A stretch of DNA of 64,000 nucleotides from Aggregicoccus sp. 17bor-14. Its GTDB lineage: Bacteria > Myxococcota > Myxococcia > Myxococcales > Myxococcaceae. The notes beneath the pieces are model-generated. The model saw nothing but the letters and a program-made list of their open reading frames with translations, searched no databases and was not told the origin of the DNA. Of the stretch, positions 1-10,075 are shown in pieces. How positions within the stretch are numbered: the stretch's first letter is position 1; each line of letters begins with the position of its first letter. The stretch is taken from assembly GCF_009659535.1 (NCBI RefSeq), contig NZ_VJZZ01000016.1, positions 1 to 64,000 of the forward strand, given 5' to 3'. The position numbers were made by a program, and so were the translations under genes.

Positions 1-114
1 CTGAGGCCCGCGAAGTGGCGGAGGATGAGACGGACGACAAGCTGGCCGGCTGCTTCTTTTCCCATCCCCCGCCAACAGCTAACCGCTTGTTATTACCTCC
101 CGCGAGATGCGTTT
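1..114. other. left-edge sequence, no supported gene
   Basis: A forward frame reads through from the left edge with a plausible acidic peptide (...VAEDETDDKLAG...), but it has no stop before the repeat that follows and runs on antisense into the next gene. It could be the tail of a gene lying outside the window with a misjudged end. Nothing firmer can be said. Confidence 0.3.
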
Positions 115-150
115 GCCCTGCCCAGGGGGAGAGGGACGGGGTGAGGGAAG
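115..150 (+). repeat. hairpin repeat copy 1 (CCCTCTCCC/GTGAGGGA family)
   Basis: Truncated copy of the dispersed repeat: the left hairpin arm is shortened to GCCCTGCCCAGGG, followed by GGAGAGGGACGGGGTGAGGG. It lies just downstream of the stop of the minus-strand lipoprotein gene. Confidence 0.7.
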
Positions 151-161
151 GGGGCCGCCGA

Positions 162-1850
162 CTAGGGCATCCCCGGCTCCACCTCCGCCGGCGCGCGCTG
201 CCAGGCGGTGTTCCCGTGCACGGAGCTCCACCCGCTGCGCAGCGGCACGAGCCCCGGCACGGAGAAGCGCCACAGGTTCACGAAGTCCGCGCCCGCGTTC
301 CACTCCAGCAGCACCGTGCCATCCGTGAACGAGGCGGCCTTCACGTAGCAGTAATAGAAAGAGTCATCGCTCACCGGAAGGTCGTAGGACAGCAGCTCTC
401 CGTCTGGCGTGACGACGTCCACGCACGCATCCGCGCGGCCGGACTCGTAGCCGTACCAGTCGTTGATGTGAGCGTCGAAGCGCGCGGTGCGCACCTGGGC
501 CCAGCCGCCGCCCTCGAGCAGTACGCCTTCGCTCACGGCGGGGCCCGGCACCGGGATGCGCCGCCGCAGCAGTCCGTTGCCCAGGTCGAAGCGCTCGAGC
601 CGTCCAGGGACCGCGCGGGTGATGCGGCCGCTCGCGGTGTCGATGAAGGTGCCGGCCGTCGGTGCGGCGCGGGTGCCATCCGGCTCGCGCAGCACGAAGC
701 GCAGCGCGCCCGTCTCCGGCGCGAGCACCTCGCCGCCCTCGAGGACGAGTGCCTCGCCCGCCACCGCCACGGGCGCAGTCGTGGCGTCCTGCTGCCAGCG
801 CAGTGCGCCCGAGCGGTCAACGCTGCGCAGCGTGCCGGGCCCGGTGCGGGAGGCACCCGGAGGGGTGAGGAGCAGGTAGGCGTTGCCCTGCGCATCCGCG
901 ATGGGACTGCCGCGCGCGAAGCCCGGGAGCTGCTCGCGCCACGCCAGGCTCACGCCCTCGGCGGACACGTCGAGCGCGAGCAGCCAGGTGCCACCCTTGG
1001 AGCTCTCCGCGGCAAAGAGGACCCGGTCTCCCCCGAGGGAGGCCGGCTCCGAGAGCTTGAACGAGACATCCCGGCCTTCGAGCGAGAGGCCTAGCAGCGT
1101 GCCCACCCACTGGGTCCCTTGCGCGAGGAGCTGCGCGGGATCGACGACGGTGAGCCAGTCTCCGCCCGGGGAGAAGAAGAGGCTGCGCTCCTGCAGCGTG
1201 AGGCCCTGTCCGAAGGTGGAGGCGTCGTAGGAGGTCGCGCCCATCCGAGCGGCGTCGTCCCCGGCGGAGAAGGTGTCGAACTGCGACCAGCTGTAGCCGC
1301 CCGACTGCACCGTGAAGCGGCCGGCGCCGCGGTGTGCCCCCGCCTCCGCGTGCCAATACCCGCCCTGCACGAGGCTGCCAGGAAGGGGGCGCTCTGGCGG
1401 CGGCACACACACGCCCTCACGGCAGGTGGCGGGCCCCTGACAGTTGGCGGCGTCGCGGCACACGGTGCCATCGAGCACGGGCGCATCCACGCAGACGCCC
1501 GCGCGGCACGTCCCCGCGTGGCACTCGCGTACGCGGCAGGGGGCTCCGTCGTCACGCACGCGCCCCGTGTCCACCCAGTTCCCCGTCGTGGAGTCGCACG
1601 CGAACTGGTGCTCACAGCTCTCCCGTACCGAGAGCGCCAGCCTCGCCGGGTCGCAGGTGCGGGCGGCTGCCTCGGGCTGCTCGGCTGTCTCAGGTTTGGA
1701 CGGGGGAAGGGGCTGCGCTGGCGGCGTCGCGGGTGGGGCGTCGGGAGGGGGCGTCTCGACGATGGGATCCTCGGGCCCCTCAGCCGTCGGACCACACGCT
1801 GCTCCGAGCAGCACACCCAGCACCACGACCGACAGCCGGCTCCCGCGCAT
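162..1850 (-). CDS. Cys-rich beta-propeller-like lipoprotein
   Basis: Predicted surface lipoprotein of 562 residues. The chosen ATG gives a signal peptide with lipobox LLGAAC, lipid-anchored Cys19; upstream in-frame codons would destroy this signal. A Pro-rich linker follows. Next comes a Cys-rich segment (approx. residues 65-150) with repeated D-G-x-x-C-R-x-x-x-C pairs of the kind seen in myxobacterial surface proteins. The remainder has PQQ/propeller-like strands such as LLALDVSAEG and RFDLGNGLLRRR. No catalytic motif is visible. It is probably a structural or binding protein of the outer envelope; the ligand is unknown. The domain calls rest on sequence texture, not on a profile match. Confidence 0.75.
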   Translation of the reverse strand: MRGSRLSVVVLGVLLGAACGPTAEGPEDPIVETPPPDAPPATPPAQPLPPSKPETAEQPEAAARTCDPARLALSVRESCEHQFACDSTTGNWVDTGRVRDDGAPCRVRECHAGTCRAGVCVDAPVLDGTVCRDAANCQGPATCREGVCVPPPERPLPGSLVQGGYWHAEAGAHRGAGRFTVQSGGYSWSQFDTFSAGDDAARMGATSYDASTFGQGLTLQERSLFFSPGGDWLTVVDPAQLLAQGTQWVGTLLGLSLEGRDVSFKLSEPASLGGDRVLFAAESSKGGTWLLALDVSAEGVSLAWREQLPGFARGSPIADAQGNAYLLLTPPGASRTGPGTLRSVDRSGALRWQQDATTAPVAVAGEALVLEGGEVLAPETGALRFVLREPDGTRAAPTAGTFIDTASGRITRAVPGRLERFDLGNGLLRRRIPVPGPAVSEGVLLEGGGWAQVRTARFDAHINDWYGYESGRADACVDVVTPDGELLSYDLPVSDDSFYYCYVKAASFTDGTVLLEWNAGADFVNLWRFSVPGLVPLRSGWSSVHGNTAWQRAPAEVEPGMP

Positions 1851-1983
1851 CGCACGCCCCCGCGTCCCGAGTGCGGCCACCCTGGGCACGGGGGAAGGAA
1901 GCGGCAAGGGCCGTGGACCCGGGAATCCCCGGCGACTGGACACAGCGGCGCACTCCGCTCGCGCGGGAGGCCGGGCGCTGCGG

Positions 1984-2409
1984 CTAGCGCTCCTTCAGCT
2001 CCGGCAGCGAGCCGCTGCGCGCGTGGGCCACCCACGCCTTGGGCCTGCGCCCCTCGCGCTCGAGCTGCACGCAGGTGGCGTAGTGCCCCGCGCAGAAGCC
2101 GGCGCTGAAGCGCGGCCTGCCGCAGCCGCGGATGGAGCAGCTGCGCTGGCCGCGCACGGCGGCGGACGCCGCGGGCCGCGAGCCTGCGCGGGCCTTCGCC
2201 GCGGCCGCCGGGAGCGGCACTGCCTGAGGTCGCGGCTGCGTCGCGGTCTCGCCCGCCGTGGCCTGCCGCGCGCGCCCCCGCCGGCGCGGCTCCGACGCAG
2301 GCGCCTGCCCCAGCCTGCGCAGCGCGCGCACCAGCTCGCGCACGGCCGGGGCGAGCTCCTCGCGCACGGCGGCGCGCACCGCCCGCTCCACCTCCGCGCT
2401 GTTCTCCAT
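1984..2409 (-). CDS. small protein with C-terminal zinc-knuckle-like motif
   Basis: A 141-residue protein. The N-terminal 35 residues form a charged helix (VERAVRAAVREELAPAVREL). An Ala/Pro/Arg-rich linker follows, then a compact C-terminal module CSIRGCGRPRFSAGFCAGHY, a C-x4-C-x9-C-x2-H pattern that could bind zinc. The ATG at 2409 has GAGGAA about 6 nt upstream; the ATG at 2421 lacks a ribosome site, so 2409 is preferred. It starts 28 nt after the cytochrome gene stop, so the two are probably cotranscribed. The function is not recognised; nucleic-acid or protein binding is a guess from the zinc motif and basic linker. Confidence 0.65.
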   Translation of the reverse strand: MENSAEVERAVRAAVREELAPAVRELVRALRRLGQAPASEPRRRGRARQATAGETATQPRPQAVPLPAAAAKARAGSRPAASAAVRGQRSCSIRGCGRPRFSAGFCAGHYATCVQLEREGRRPKAWVAHARSGSLPELKER

Positions 2410-2437
2410 GCTCTTCCTCATTGCAGGCCTGTGCGCG

Positions 2438-3649
2438 CTACGGGCGCGCCGCGCTCCCGTGCTCCTGCTTCAGCCACTGCGCGAGCACCAGCGCCTGCTC
2501 CGGGTCGATGCGGCTGCCGAAGCTGGGCATGCTGGTGCCGGGCAGGAAGCGCTGCGGCTCGCGGATCCACTCGGCGATGCGCTCGGGCGGGTGCGTGCGG
2601 GCCGCGCGCACCAGGTTCTCGTGGTTGCGCGCGCCGGGCGCATGGCAGCCCTGGCAGCCCAGCTGCGCGTAGAGCTGCGCGGGGTCCAGCGTGCGCGGCG
2701 GGGCCTCCACGGGGCGGCTCGCGGGGTGCTCGCCCTGCTGCTTCGGCAGGCTGCGCAGGTAGGTGAAGAGGGCGGCGATCTCCACGTCGTCGAAGCCGCG
2801 GAAGCGCGGCATGGGCCCGCGGATGGCGCTGCCGTCCGGCTTCACCCCGTCCTTCAGCGCGCGGCTGAAGTGCGCGAGCGTCCACTCGCCAATCCCCGTG
2901 GCGCCGTCCGGCGTGAGGTTGGGCGAGAACACCGGCTTGCTCGCGGAGTCCACGAACTCGAAGCCGCCCGTGAGCGCCTTCGGGCCGTTCGCCTTGGCCG
3001 GGTCGAAGCCCGGGCTGTGGCAGTCCGCGCAGTCGAGCACCGCGTGCGCGAGGTAGTGCCCGTACTCCACCGTGTTCGCCTTCGCCGGGACCGGGATGCC
3101 CTTCGCCGGGAGCGCCGGCGCCTTGCCGCCCGTGCTCACCGCGAAGATGAGCCGGCCCACGAAGCTCAAGCGGCTGGGCGGCTGCAGCGTGGGGTCCGGC
3201 GCGAAGAGCGGGTCCTCCGAGCGCAGGAAGCCCAGCAGCGCCGCGAGGTCCGCATCGCCCATCGCGTGCGCCGGCATCACCGTCAGCGCGTCGCGGCGGT
3301 TCACGCCGTAGCGGATGGTGCGCGCCACCTGCGCGTCCGTCGCGCGGCCGATGCCCGCCGTGGGGTGCGAGGTGACGTTCGCCGAGTAGAAGGCGCCCAG
3401 GAAGGCGGGCACCTCCACCAGGTGCGCACCCGAGGCGCGTGTGCTGTCCGCGCCGCGGTGGCAGCCCTCGCAGCTCGCATGGAAGATGGCGGCGCCGCGT
3501 GCCACGCCCTCCGCGGAGCGGTCCGCCACGATGGGCGGCAGCGGCGCCTCCACCGGACGGCTCGAGATGGACAGCAGCGCGGCCAGCCCGCCACCCAGGC
3601 CGAGCGCGAGCACGGCCGCGCCATAGGTCAGCACCTTCTTGAGCTTCAA
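2438..3649 (-). CDS. membrane-anchored tri-heme cytochrome c
   Basis: Electron-transfer protein of 403 residues with three c-type heme sites: CEGCH (60-64), CADCH (207-211) and CQGCH (332-336). One transmembrane or uncleaved signal segment (approx. 7-28) directs it to the periplasm. The first two domains, with SANVTSHPTAGIG and FSPNLTPDGATGIG, resemble the alcohol-dehydrogenase cytochrome subunit type of diheme repeat; the third is a short class I domain. Start is TTG preceded by GGGGGGAG; no ATG is better placed. No dehydrogenase or oxidase subunit adjoins it, so the electron donor and acceptor are unknown. The family assignment is firm from the three CxxCH motifs. Confidence 0.9.
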   Translation of the reverse strand: MKLKKVLTYGAAVLALGLGGGLAALLSISSRPVEAPLPPIVADRSAEGVARGAAIFHASCEGCHRGADSTRASGAHLVEVPAFLGAFYSANVTSHPTAGIGRATDAQVARTIRYGVNRRDALTVMPAHAMGDADLAALLGFLRSEDPLFAPDPTLQPPSRLSFVGRLIFAVSTGGKAPALPAKGIPVPAKANTVEYGHYLAHAVLDCADCHSPGFDPAKANGPKALTGGFEFVDSASKPVFSPNLTPDGATGIGEWTLAHFSRALKDGVKPDGSAIRGPMPRFRGFDDVEIAALFTYLRSLPKQQGEHPASRPVEAPPRTLDPAQLYAQLGCQGCHAPGARNHENLVRAARTHPPERIAEWIREPQRFLPGTSMPSFGSRIDPEQALVLAQWLKQEHGSAARP

Positions 3650-3789
3650 GACTCCCCCCGTTACCCGGCGTGCCGGAGCGCCCCCCGCGCCCCACGCACA
3701 CCGTGACGGGGCTTATGCCCCCCGAGGCGTGACCGGGGCGTGACGGGGGCTCGCCTTCCTCTCAGGGAAAAGGGGGCGGCGCACTCGGA

Positions 3790-4563
3790 CTAAGGGAGGA
3801 GGAACTCCTTCACCTCGAGGCGCTCCGGGGGCAGGGGGAAGGGCAGCGCCACGTCCTCCTCGGACGGGGGCAGGCCGCTGCGGTCCTCGCACACCACCGC
3901 CACCCGCCCGCTGCACGCGTCCGCCACCACCACCGTGCACTGCGTGTCCTCGCCGCGCACCTGCGCCGCCGGCCCCTGCCGCGCCGTGCTGCTCACCAGG
4001 AGGTCCAGCGCCCCGCCCACCTCGCTCACCCTGTCGTCCGGGCGGCCCGTCTCCACCGGGGCGGGCTCCCCGTCCACGTCGGTGCCCGCATCCACATCCG
4101 GCACCAGGCCGAAGAGCAGCGCGCCGCTGCCCTCCACCCCGGACTCGGTCCAGGCGTAGCGGTCCACCCACAGGCCGCGGGGGCAGCCGGGCGCGGGGGT
4201 GAGCTCTCCCACCTCGCCCTCGGCGGGCAGCGCCACCTCCTGGCCGAGCCGGTACAGGTGCAGGTAGGCGCGCTCGCGCACGCTGGCCGCCGGCGCCGCG
4301 GCGAGCCGCTGCAGCAGGGGCACCACCTCCTCCAGCCGCCCCTGCGCCTCGAGGCAGCGCACGCGCTCGCTCAGGGCGCGGGTGGGCAGGGGAGCGCCCG
4401 GGTGCTCGGGAGCCTCGGGGCAGGTGTCCTGCGCGCGGGCCGGGAGGGCTAGCAGCAGCAGCAGGGCGCTCAGGGGGACCCCCGTGGCGGCGAGGCCGCA
4501 GCGCGGGGGAGAGGAGGGGTGGGGTGCGGCCCGGGGGCCGCGGAAGGGTCGAGGGCTGGACAT
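3790..4563 (-). CDS. secreted protein of unknown function
   Basis: A 257-residue protein. An N-terminal stretch rich in Arg/Pro precedes a hydrophobic core (LSALLLLLALPARA) with a likely signal peptidase site after ARA-QD. The ATG at 4563 has GGAG 7 nt upstream. The mature part begins with a short helical segment resembling a TPR-type repeat (LEEVVPLLQRLAAAPAASVRERAYLHLYRLG), then a domain with four Cys residues that could form disulfides. No family is recognised. The open frame extends 63 nt upstream but without a ribosome site. Periplasmic or outer-membrane-associated localisation is inferred from the signal only. Confidence 0.65.
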   Translation of the reverse strand: MSSPRPFRGPRAAPHPSSPPRCGLAATGVPLSALLLLLALPARAQDTCPEAPEHPGAPLPTRALSERVRCLEAQGRLEEVVPLLQRLAAAPAASVRERAYLHLYRLGQEVALPAEGEVGELTPAPGCPRGLWVDRYAWTESGVEGSGALLFGLVPDVDAGTDVDGEPAPVETGRPDDRVSEVGGALDLLVSSTARQGPAAQVRGEDTQCTVVVADACSGRVAVVCEDRSGLPPSEEDVALPFPLPPERLEVKEFLLP

Positions 4564-4662
4564 GGCTGACTCCACGCGGACACGCACCCCACCGCGAAGG
4601 TGGGGTGCTGCCTGGGAGCAGTGCACGGCCTCTGCCAGCGCCCTGGGTGTGGCGGAGGTCGC

Positions 4663-4911
4663 CTAGTGGTGCTTCTCGGGCGGCTCGATGGGCTTCGGCG
4701 CGGCGAAGAGGCTGTCGGGGCCGTGGCTCAGGTACACCTCGCCGTGGGCCACCTCGCGCACATCCTCCAAGCTGACGGCGAAGTCCTTGTGACGGAAGAG
4801 ACCCTTCTCCACGATGAGCTCTTCGCCGCGCACCGACAGCACGTGCCCCAGCTTGTGCCCGTCGATGGTGCGAACCGTCATCCCCTCCCGGATCTCGGAA
4901 CGGTCGAACAT
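4663..4911 (-). CDS. PRC-barrel-like small protein (DUF2171-type)
   Basis: An 82-residue cytoplasmic protein beginning MFDRSEIREGMTVRTIDGHK, the N-terminal pattern of small PRC-barrel/DUF2171 proteins (R-x-G-M-x-V-x-x-x-D-G-x-x-L-G-x-V). The ATG has an excellent ribosome site (AGGAGGAG, 4-6 nt away); the 62 upstream in-frame residues are Cys/Arg-rich non-coding translation and were discarded. The C-terminus ends in a His-containing tail (EKHH). Such proteins are often stress-linked, but the role is unknown. It stands alone between 99- and 216-bp gaps. Confidence 0.75.
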   Translation of the reverse strand: MFDRSEIREGMTVRTIDGHKLGHVLSVRGEELIVEKGLFRHKDFAVSLEDVREVAHGEVYLSHGPDSLFAAPKPIEPPEKHH

Positions 4912-5127
4912 TGCCTCCTCCTTGCCCGGGGCCTGAGGAAGTTCGCGCCCGACCGTCGAGCGCGAGGGTAGGCCCCCCGCCAAACATGTCCCCGGCCCAC
5001 GCCGTGTGCAGCGCGTTGTACGCACTGCGACACAGAGCGCTGCGCTGCAGGGCGGGCATGCTCGGCGCGCGCACCCTCCCGTTGGACCGGAGGGCAACGC
5101 GGCGCGGGAACAGAATCCGGAAGCGGA

Positions 5128-5877
5128 CTACTTCTTGCGGGACATGAAGGCCATGAAGGCCTCGCGCGCCTCGTCCGAGCCGAGGCGCTGGACGAACTCG
5201 GCGCCTTCGCGGCGCAGGGTGGCCTGCACGGCCTCGCGCTGGGGGGCGCGCATCAGGCGCTTGGTCAGCTGCAGCGCCTGGGCGGGCTTCTGCGCGAGCG
5301 CGGCGGCCCGCTCGGCCACGTGGGCCTCCAGCGCGTCCGGGGCGAGCACCCGGTTCACGATGCCCGCGCGCAGCGCCGTCGCCGCGTCGAAGGGCTCGCC
5401 GAACATGAGCAGCTCGCTCGCCAGCACGCCGCCCGCGAGCTGGGGCAGCAGCAGGCTGCTCGCCGCCTCGGGCACGAGGCCCAGGTTCACGAAGGGCATG
5501 GCGAAGCGGGCCTTCTCGCTCGCGGCCACGTAGTCGCAGTGCAGGAGCATCGTGGTGCCGATGCCCACCGCCGCGCCCTCCACGCCCGCCACCACCGGCT
5601 TGTCCAGCGCGATGAGGGCGCGCAGGAAGCGGAACACCGCGCTGTCCTCGCCCGTGGGCGGGTTCTCGAGGAAGTCGCCCAGGTCGTTGCCCGCGGTGAA
5701 GCTGCCGCCCGCGCCCGCGAGCCGCACCACGCGCACGGCCGCGTCCGTGGCGGCCGCCTCCAGCGCCTCCGCGCCGCGCGTGTACATGGCGTGCGTGAAG
5801 GCGTTCTTCTTCTCGGGACGGTTGAAGGTGACGTGCAGGACGCCACCCTCGGTGCGGGTCTGGAGCGTGTCGGACAT
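5128..5877 (-). CDS. enoyl-CoA hydratase/isomerase family protein
   Basis: A crotonase-fold enzyme of 249 residues acting on acyl-CoA substrates, likely in fatty-acid oxidation. The oxyanion-hole region (GAGGSFTAGNDLGDF) and the second loop (KPVVAGVEGAAVGIG) are intact, and the catalytic-type Glu is present in GLVPEAASS. The typical single Glu favours hydratase or isomerase activity with a short N-terminus. An ATG at 5877 is preferred over a GTG four codons earlier. Its gene follows the ketosynthase by 13 nt, so it is the last gene of the tetR-thiolase-ketosynthase-hydratase operon. The substrate cannot be read from sequence. Confidence 0.88.
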   Translation of the reverse strand: MSDTLQTRTEGGVLHVTFNRPEKKNAFTHAMYTRGAEALEAAATDAAVRVVRLAGAGGSFTAGNDLGDFLENPPTGEDSAVFRFLRALIALDKPVVAGVEGAAVGIGTTMLLHCDYVAASEKARFAMPFVNLGLVPEAASSLLLPQLAGGVLASELLMFGEPFDAATALRAGIVNRVLAPDALEAHVAERAAALAQKPAQALQLTKRLMRAPQREAVQATLRREGAEFVQRLGSDEAREAFMAFMSRKK

Positions 5878-5890
5878 GGTGCGGCGCACC

Positions 5891-7165
5891 TTACAGCTGC
5901 GGGGCGCGCCCGAACACCAGCGACGCGTTGGTGCCTCCGAAGCCGAAGGAGTTGCTCATCACCGCGTCCACGCGCACCTCGCGCGCCCGCTGCGGGACGA
6001 GGTCCAGCCGCACGCGCGGGTCCTGCCTCTCGAGGTTGAGCGTCGGCGGGAGCACGCCGCGGGTGAGGGCGAGCACGCTGATGATCGCCTCCGCCGCGCC
6101 CGCAGCGCCGTTCATGTGGCCCGTCATGCTCTTGGTCGAGGAGACGGCGAGCGAGCCGCCGCGCTCGCCGAACACCGCCTCGATGGCCTCCGCCTCCAGC
6201 GCGTCCCCGATGTCCGTGCCGGTGCCGTGCGCGTTGAGGTAGCCGATGTCCTGGGGGCGCAGTCCCGCGTCCTCGAGCGCGAGCCGCATCGCGCGCTGCC
6301 CGCCCTCGTGCGCGGGGGCGGGGCTGGTGGGGTGGTTCGCGTCCGAGGAGGCGCCGTAGCCCACGAGCTCCGCGTAGATGCGCGCCCCGCGCGCCTGCGC
6401 GTGCTCGAGCGACTCGAGCACCATCACGCCTGAGCCTTCTGCGATGACGAAGCCGTCGCGGTCCTGGTCGAAGGGGCGGCTCGCGCCGGCGGGGTCCTCG
6501 TTGCGGGTGCTGAGCGCCTTCATCGCGTTGAAGCCCGCGACGCCCAGGAGGCACACCGGCGCCTCCGCCCCGCCCGCGAGCGCCACGTCGTAGTCGCCGC
6601 GCTGGATGCCGCGCATCGCCTCGCCGAGCGCGTGCGCGCTGGTGCTGCACGCGCTCGCCGGGCTCCAGCTCGGGCCCTTGAGGCCGTGGCGCATGGACAC
6701 GTAGCCCGCGGCCATGTTGGGGATCATCTGCAGGATGAAGAAGGGGCTCACCCGGTCCGGCCCCTTCTCCAGCGCCTTGCGGTACGTCTCCTCCAGGCTC
6801 GCGATGCCGCCGATGCCCGTGCCGATGATGCAGGCCGCGCGCGGGGCGAGCTGCGGCGTCACCGTGAGCTTCGCGTCCGCCATCGCGAGGTCGCTCGCGG
6901 CGACCGCGAGCTGCGCGAAGCGGTCCATGCGCCGCAGCTCGCGCTTCTCGATGAAGTCCTCGGGAGTGAAGTCGCGCACCTCGCCGGCGATGCGCGTGTC
7001 CAGGCGGCTCGCGTCGAAGAGGGTGATGGGCCCCACGCCGCTGCGGCCCTGCACCAGCGCGCTCCAGCTCTTCTCCACACCCGTGCCACAGGGGGTGAGC
7101 AGGCCCATCCCGGTGACCACCACCCGCCTCAGCTCGACGGTCCTGCGCACGCCCTGCGTCTTCAC
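5891..7165 (-). CDS. fabF: beta-ketoacyl-ACP synthase II (FabF-type)
   Basis: Condensing enzyme of 424 residues, the usual FabF length. The catalytic triad is complete: Cys173 in [14 protein letters not shown], His313 in NAHGTGT and His350 in [13 protein letters not shown]. The Cys motif reads SACSTSAH rather than the common TACATGAH, a mild deviation. The start is GTG with GGAG 7 nt upstream. Its neighbours are a thiolase and an enoyl-CoA hydratase, catabolic enzymes, rather than an acyl carrier protein or fabG. It may therefore be a specialised paralogue and not the housekeeping fatty-acid elongation gene. The name is used at family level. Confidence 0.88.
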   Translation of the reverse strand: MKTQGVRRTVELRRVVVTGMGLLTPCGTGVEKSWSALVQGRSGVGPITLFDASRLDTRIAGEVRDFTPEDFIEKRELRRMDRFAQLAVAASDLAMADAKLTVTPQLAPRAACIIGTGIGGIASLEETYRKALEKGPDRVSPFFILQMIPNMAAGYVSMRHGLKGPSWSPASACSTSAHALGEAMRGIQRGDYDVALAGGAEAPVCLLGVAGFNAMKALSTRNEDPAGASRPFDQDRDGFVIAEGSGVMVLESLEHAQARGARIYAELVGYGASSDANHPTSPAPAHEGGQRAMRLALEDAGLRPQDIGYLNAHGTGTDIGDALEAEAIEAVFGERGGSLAVSSTKSMTGHMNGAAGAAEAIISVLALTRGVLPPTLNLERQDPRVRLDLVPQRAREVRVDAVMSNSFGFGGTNASLVFGRAPQL

Positions 7166-7212
7166 GGTGTGACTCCAGCGACTGCGGGTTTCAGGTTCTC
7201 AGCTTCGGTCTT

Positions 7213-8445
<1,233 letters not shown>

Positions 8446-8484
8446 GACGCGTTCCCCCTTCGTGTGACCCGTGTGATGGCCGCT

Positions 8485-9072
8485 TCAGCGCTCCGAGCCG
8501 AGCGCATCGCGCGCGAAGTCGCGGCAGGCCTCGAGGACCTCCTCGGACAGCGGCGTGCCGCGCAGCGCGCGAGAGAGCGAGAGCCCGCCGTACATGAGCG
8601 CGAGCGTGGCCAGCCCGAGCCGGCGGCGGCGCGGGGCGCGGCCCTCCAGGTGCTCGTCCAGCACGGCCAGGTGCGCCTCCATCTCGGCGGCGAAGGACTC
8701 CTTCACCGGCGCACCCGCCTGGGGCAGCTCGCTCAGCACCGAGGGCACCGGGCAGCCGAGGTCCGGGCGGTCGCGGTGGGCAGGGGAGAGGTACTTGCGC
8801 AGCAGGGGAGCCAGCGCCTCCGCGCCCCGGCCCGGCCCCAGGTGCGCGCGCATCACGTCGCGCATCTGGGTCATGCAGCTGTGCAGCCCCTGGGCGACGA
8901 GCGAGTCCTTCGAGTCGAAGTGGGCGTAGAAGCCGCCCACCGTGAGGCCCGCGCCCTTCATGACCTCGGCCACGCTCGCCCCACCGATGCCGTGCTCGCG
9001 CAGCCGGCGCACCGCGGAGGCGAGGATGTCCTCGCGCGTGCGCTCCTTCTGTTCCGTCCGGGTCGGGCTCAT
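8485..9072 (-). CDS. TetR-family transcriptional regulator
   Basis: A 195-residue one-component repressor. The N-terminal TetR helix-turn-helix occupies approx. residues 8-58 (ILASAVRRLREHGIGGASV...GLTVGGFYAHFDSKDSL, a typical YxxFxxK recognition helix). The C-terminal part is a TetR_C-like dimer and effector domain. It heads the operon with thiolase, ketosynthase and enoyl-CoA hydratase, so these are its probable targets, with an acyl-CoA or similar ligand likely. The start codon overlaps an 18-bp perfect palindrome. No Shine-Dalgarno sequence precedes the ATG, so translation may be leaderless or weak. Confidence 0.9.
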   Translation of the reverse strand: MSPTRTEQKERTREDILASAVRRLREHGIGGASVAEVMKGAGLTVGGFYAHFDSKDSLVAQGLHSCMTQMRDVMRAHLGPGRGAEALAPLLRKYLSPAHRDRPDLGCPVPSVLSELPQAGAPVKESFAAEMEAHLAVLDEHLEGRAPRRRRLGLATLALMYGGLSLSRALRGTPLSEEVLEACRDFARDALGSER

Positions 9073-9088
9073 ATGATGAGCATCATAT
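9071..9088. promoter_or_regulatory. palindromic operator candidate for the TetR regulator
   Basis: ATATGATG-AG-CATCATAT is a perfect 8-bp inverted repeat with a 2-nt spacer, strikingly AT-rich for this genome. A second partial copy (ATTATGACCATCAT) follows at 9088-9100. It overlaps the tetR start codon, the position expected for autorepression. The TetR assignment is by position only. Confidence 0.65.
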
Positions 9089-9120
9089 TATGACCATCAT
9101 CCGGATTTGCAACTGGCCGG

Positions 9121-9627
9121 TCAACTGCGGGCGAGCCACCGGTCGAGCGACCACCGGCCGCTGCCTCGCACCACCACCGCGAGCGCGATGCCGATGGCCA
9201 GCAGGTGGTACTCGAAGCCCTCGCCCTTCTGGTTGCCGAACCAGTTCATGAAGAACCCGTTGTCCAGGTGCGAGGTGAGCGCGGCCACCGCCATGTTGAC
9301 GGCGATGCCCAGCGCCGCCGCCCGGCCGCCCAGCCCGAGCACCAGCGCGAGCGCGCCCAGGGACTCGGCGAGGATCGCCGCGAGCGCGAAGGGCCACGGG
9401 ATGTGCATCGTCCCGGTGAAGAAGCCCATGGTGCCCTCGAAGCCGTAGCCGCCGAACCCGCCCAGCGTCTTCTGCAGGCCGTGCGGGAGCATGACGAGGC
9501 CCAGGGTGAGGCGCAGGCCCAGGGCCACCGGGTCATCCCCGGTGGCGAGCAGCCGCTGCAGCGCCGCGCGCACGCTCGGAGTCGCCGTGGGCGCGAGCCC
9601 CCCTTCCGTCCGGAGGAGGCCGCTCAT
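9121..9627 (-). CDS. DoxX family membrane protein
   Basis: A 168-residue integral membrane protein with four predicted hydrophobic helices. The DoxX signature region (GLRLTLGLVMLPHGLQKTLGG) is near residues 37-60, and FFTGTMHIPWPFALAAILAES follows. Such proteins act in the inner membrane and have been linked to redox or oxidative-stress functions; the exact reaction is unknown. The ATG overlaps the rhodanese stop (ATGA), indicating translational coupling, and the pairing with a sulfurtransferase fits sulfur or thiol redox chemistry. Longer in-frame extensions upstream run through the rhodanese gene and are discarded. Confidence 0.85.
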   Translation of the reverse strand: MSGLLRTEGGLAPTATPSVRAALQRLLATGDDPVALGLRLTLGLVMLPHGLQKTLGGFGGYGFEGTMGFFTGTMHIPWPFALAAILAESLGALALVLGLGGRAAALGIAVNMAVAALTSHLDNGFFMNWFGNQKGEGFEYHLLAIGIALAVVVRGSGRWSLDRWLARS

Positions 9628-9944
9628 GACCGCACCAGGGGAAGGCCGGCGTCCGCCCAGTCCTGCTTGCCGCCCGCGTACACCTTCACGTCCCGGAAGC
9701 CGAGGGCGCGCAGGCGCTCGGCCGCGACGTGCGAGTTCTGGCAGGTGAGGCTCGCGCAGTACACGACGACCTCGGTGTCGGGGCTGCCGAGCCGCGCCAC
9801 GTCGGGCGTCTCGTGCGAGAGCTGGATGGCGCCGGGCAGGTGGCCCTTGCGGAAGTAGGGCTCGGGCAGGGCCTCGGCGAGCACGAAGCGCTCGCCGCGC
9901 TGAAGCTTCTGGTGGAGCTCGTTTCGGGAGATCAGCGACGACAT
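9624..9944 (-). CDS. single-domain rhodanese-like sulfurtransferase
   Basis: A 106-residue rhodanese domain. The putative sulfane-carrying Cys63 lies in VVVYCASLTCQNS, followed by ERLRALGFRDVKVYAGG as in the canonical fold. Substrate-loop residues differ from the CxxGxR consensus: the loop has Ser and Cys and no Arg, so activity or specificity may be altered. The ATG at 9944 yields a domain of usual length; the upstream 27 residues are low-complexity and rejected. The gene is coupled to doxX by a 4-nt overlap and is transcribed away from the LysR regulator, which probably controls the pair. Confidence 0.85.
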   Translation of the reverse strand: MSSLISRNELHQKLQRGERFVLAEALPEPYFRKGHLPGAIQLSHETPDVARLGSPDTEVVVYCASLTCQNSHVAAERLRALGFRDVKVYAGGKQDWADAGLPLVRS

Positions 9945-10032
9945 GGGGACCGCCTTTGGGAAGAGCGGCGGAGGAGCCCGCCGTCTCTGCTGAGCCAAGA
10001 GGTACTGCCGCGGCCCCCTGCGCACGAGACCC

Positions 10033-10072
10033 GCGGGATGGACGCACTGTTCCGCCTGCGCAACAATCCCGC
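10033..10072. promoter_or_regulatory. inverted repeat in the rhodanese/LysR divergent promoter
   Basis: GCGGGAT (10033-10039) and ATCCCGC (10066-10072) form a 7-bp inverted repeat with a 26-nt spacer. It ends 3 nt before the LysR start codon, within the 131-bp divergent intergenic region. LysR regulators usually bind such regions, but this repeat lacks the classic T-N11-A form, so it is a weak candidate. Confidence 0.3.
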
Positions 10073-10075
10073 GCC

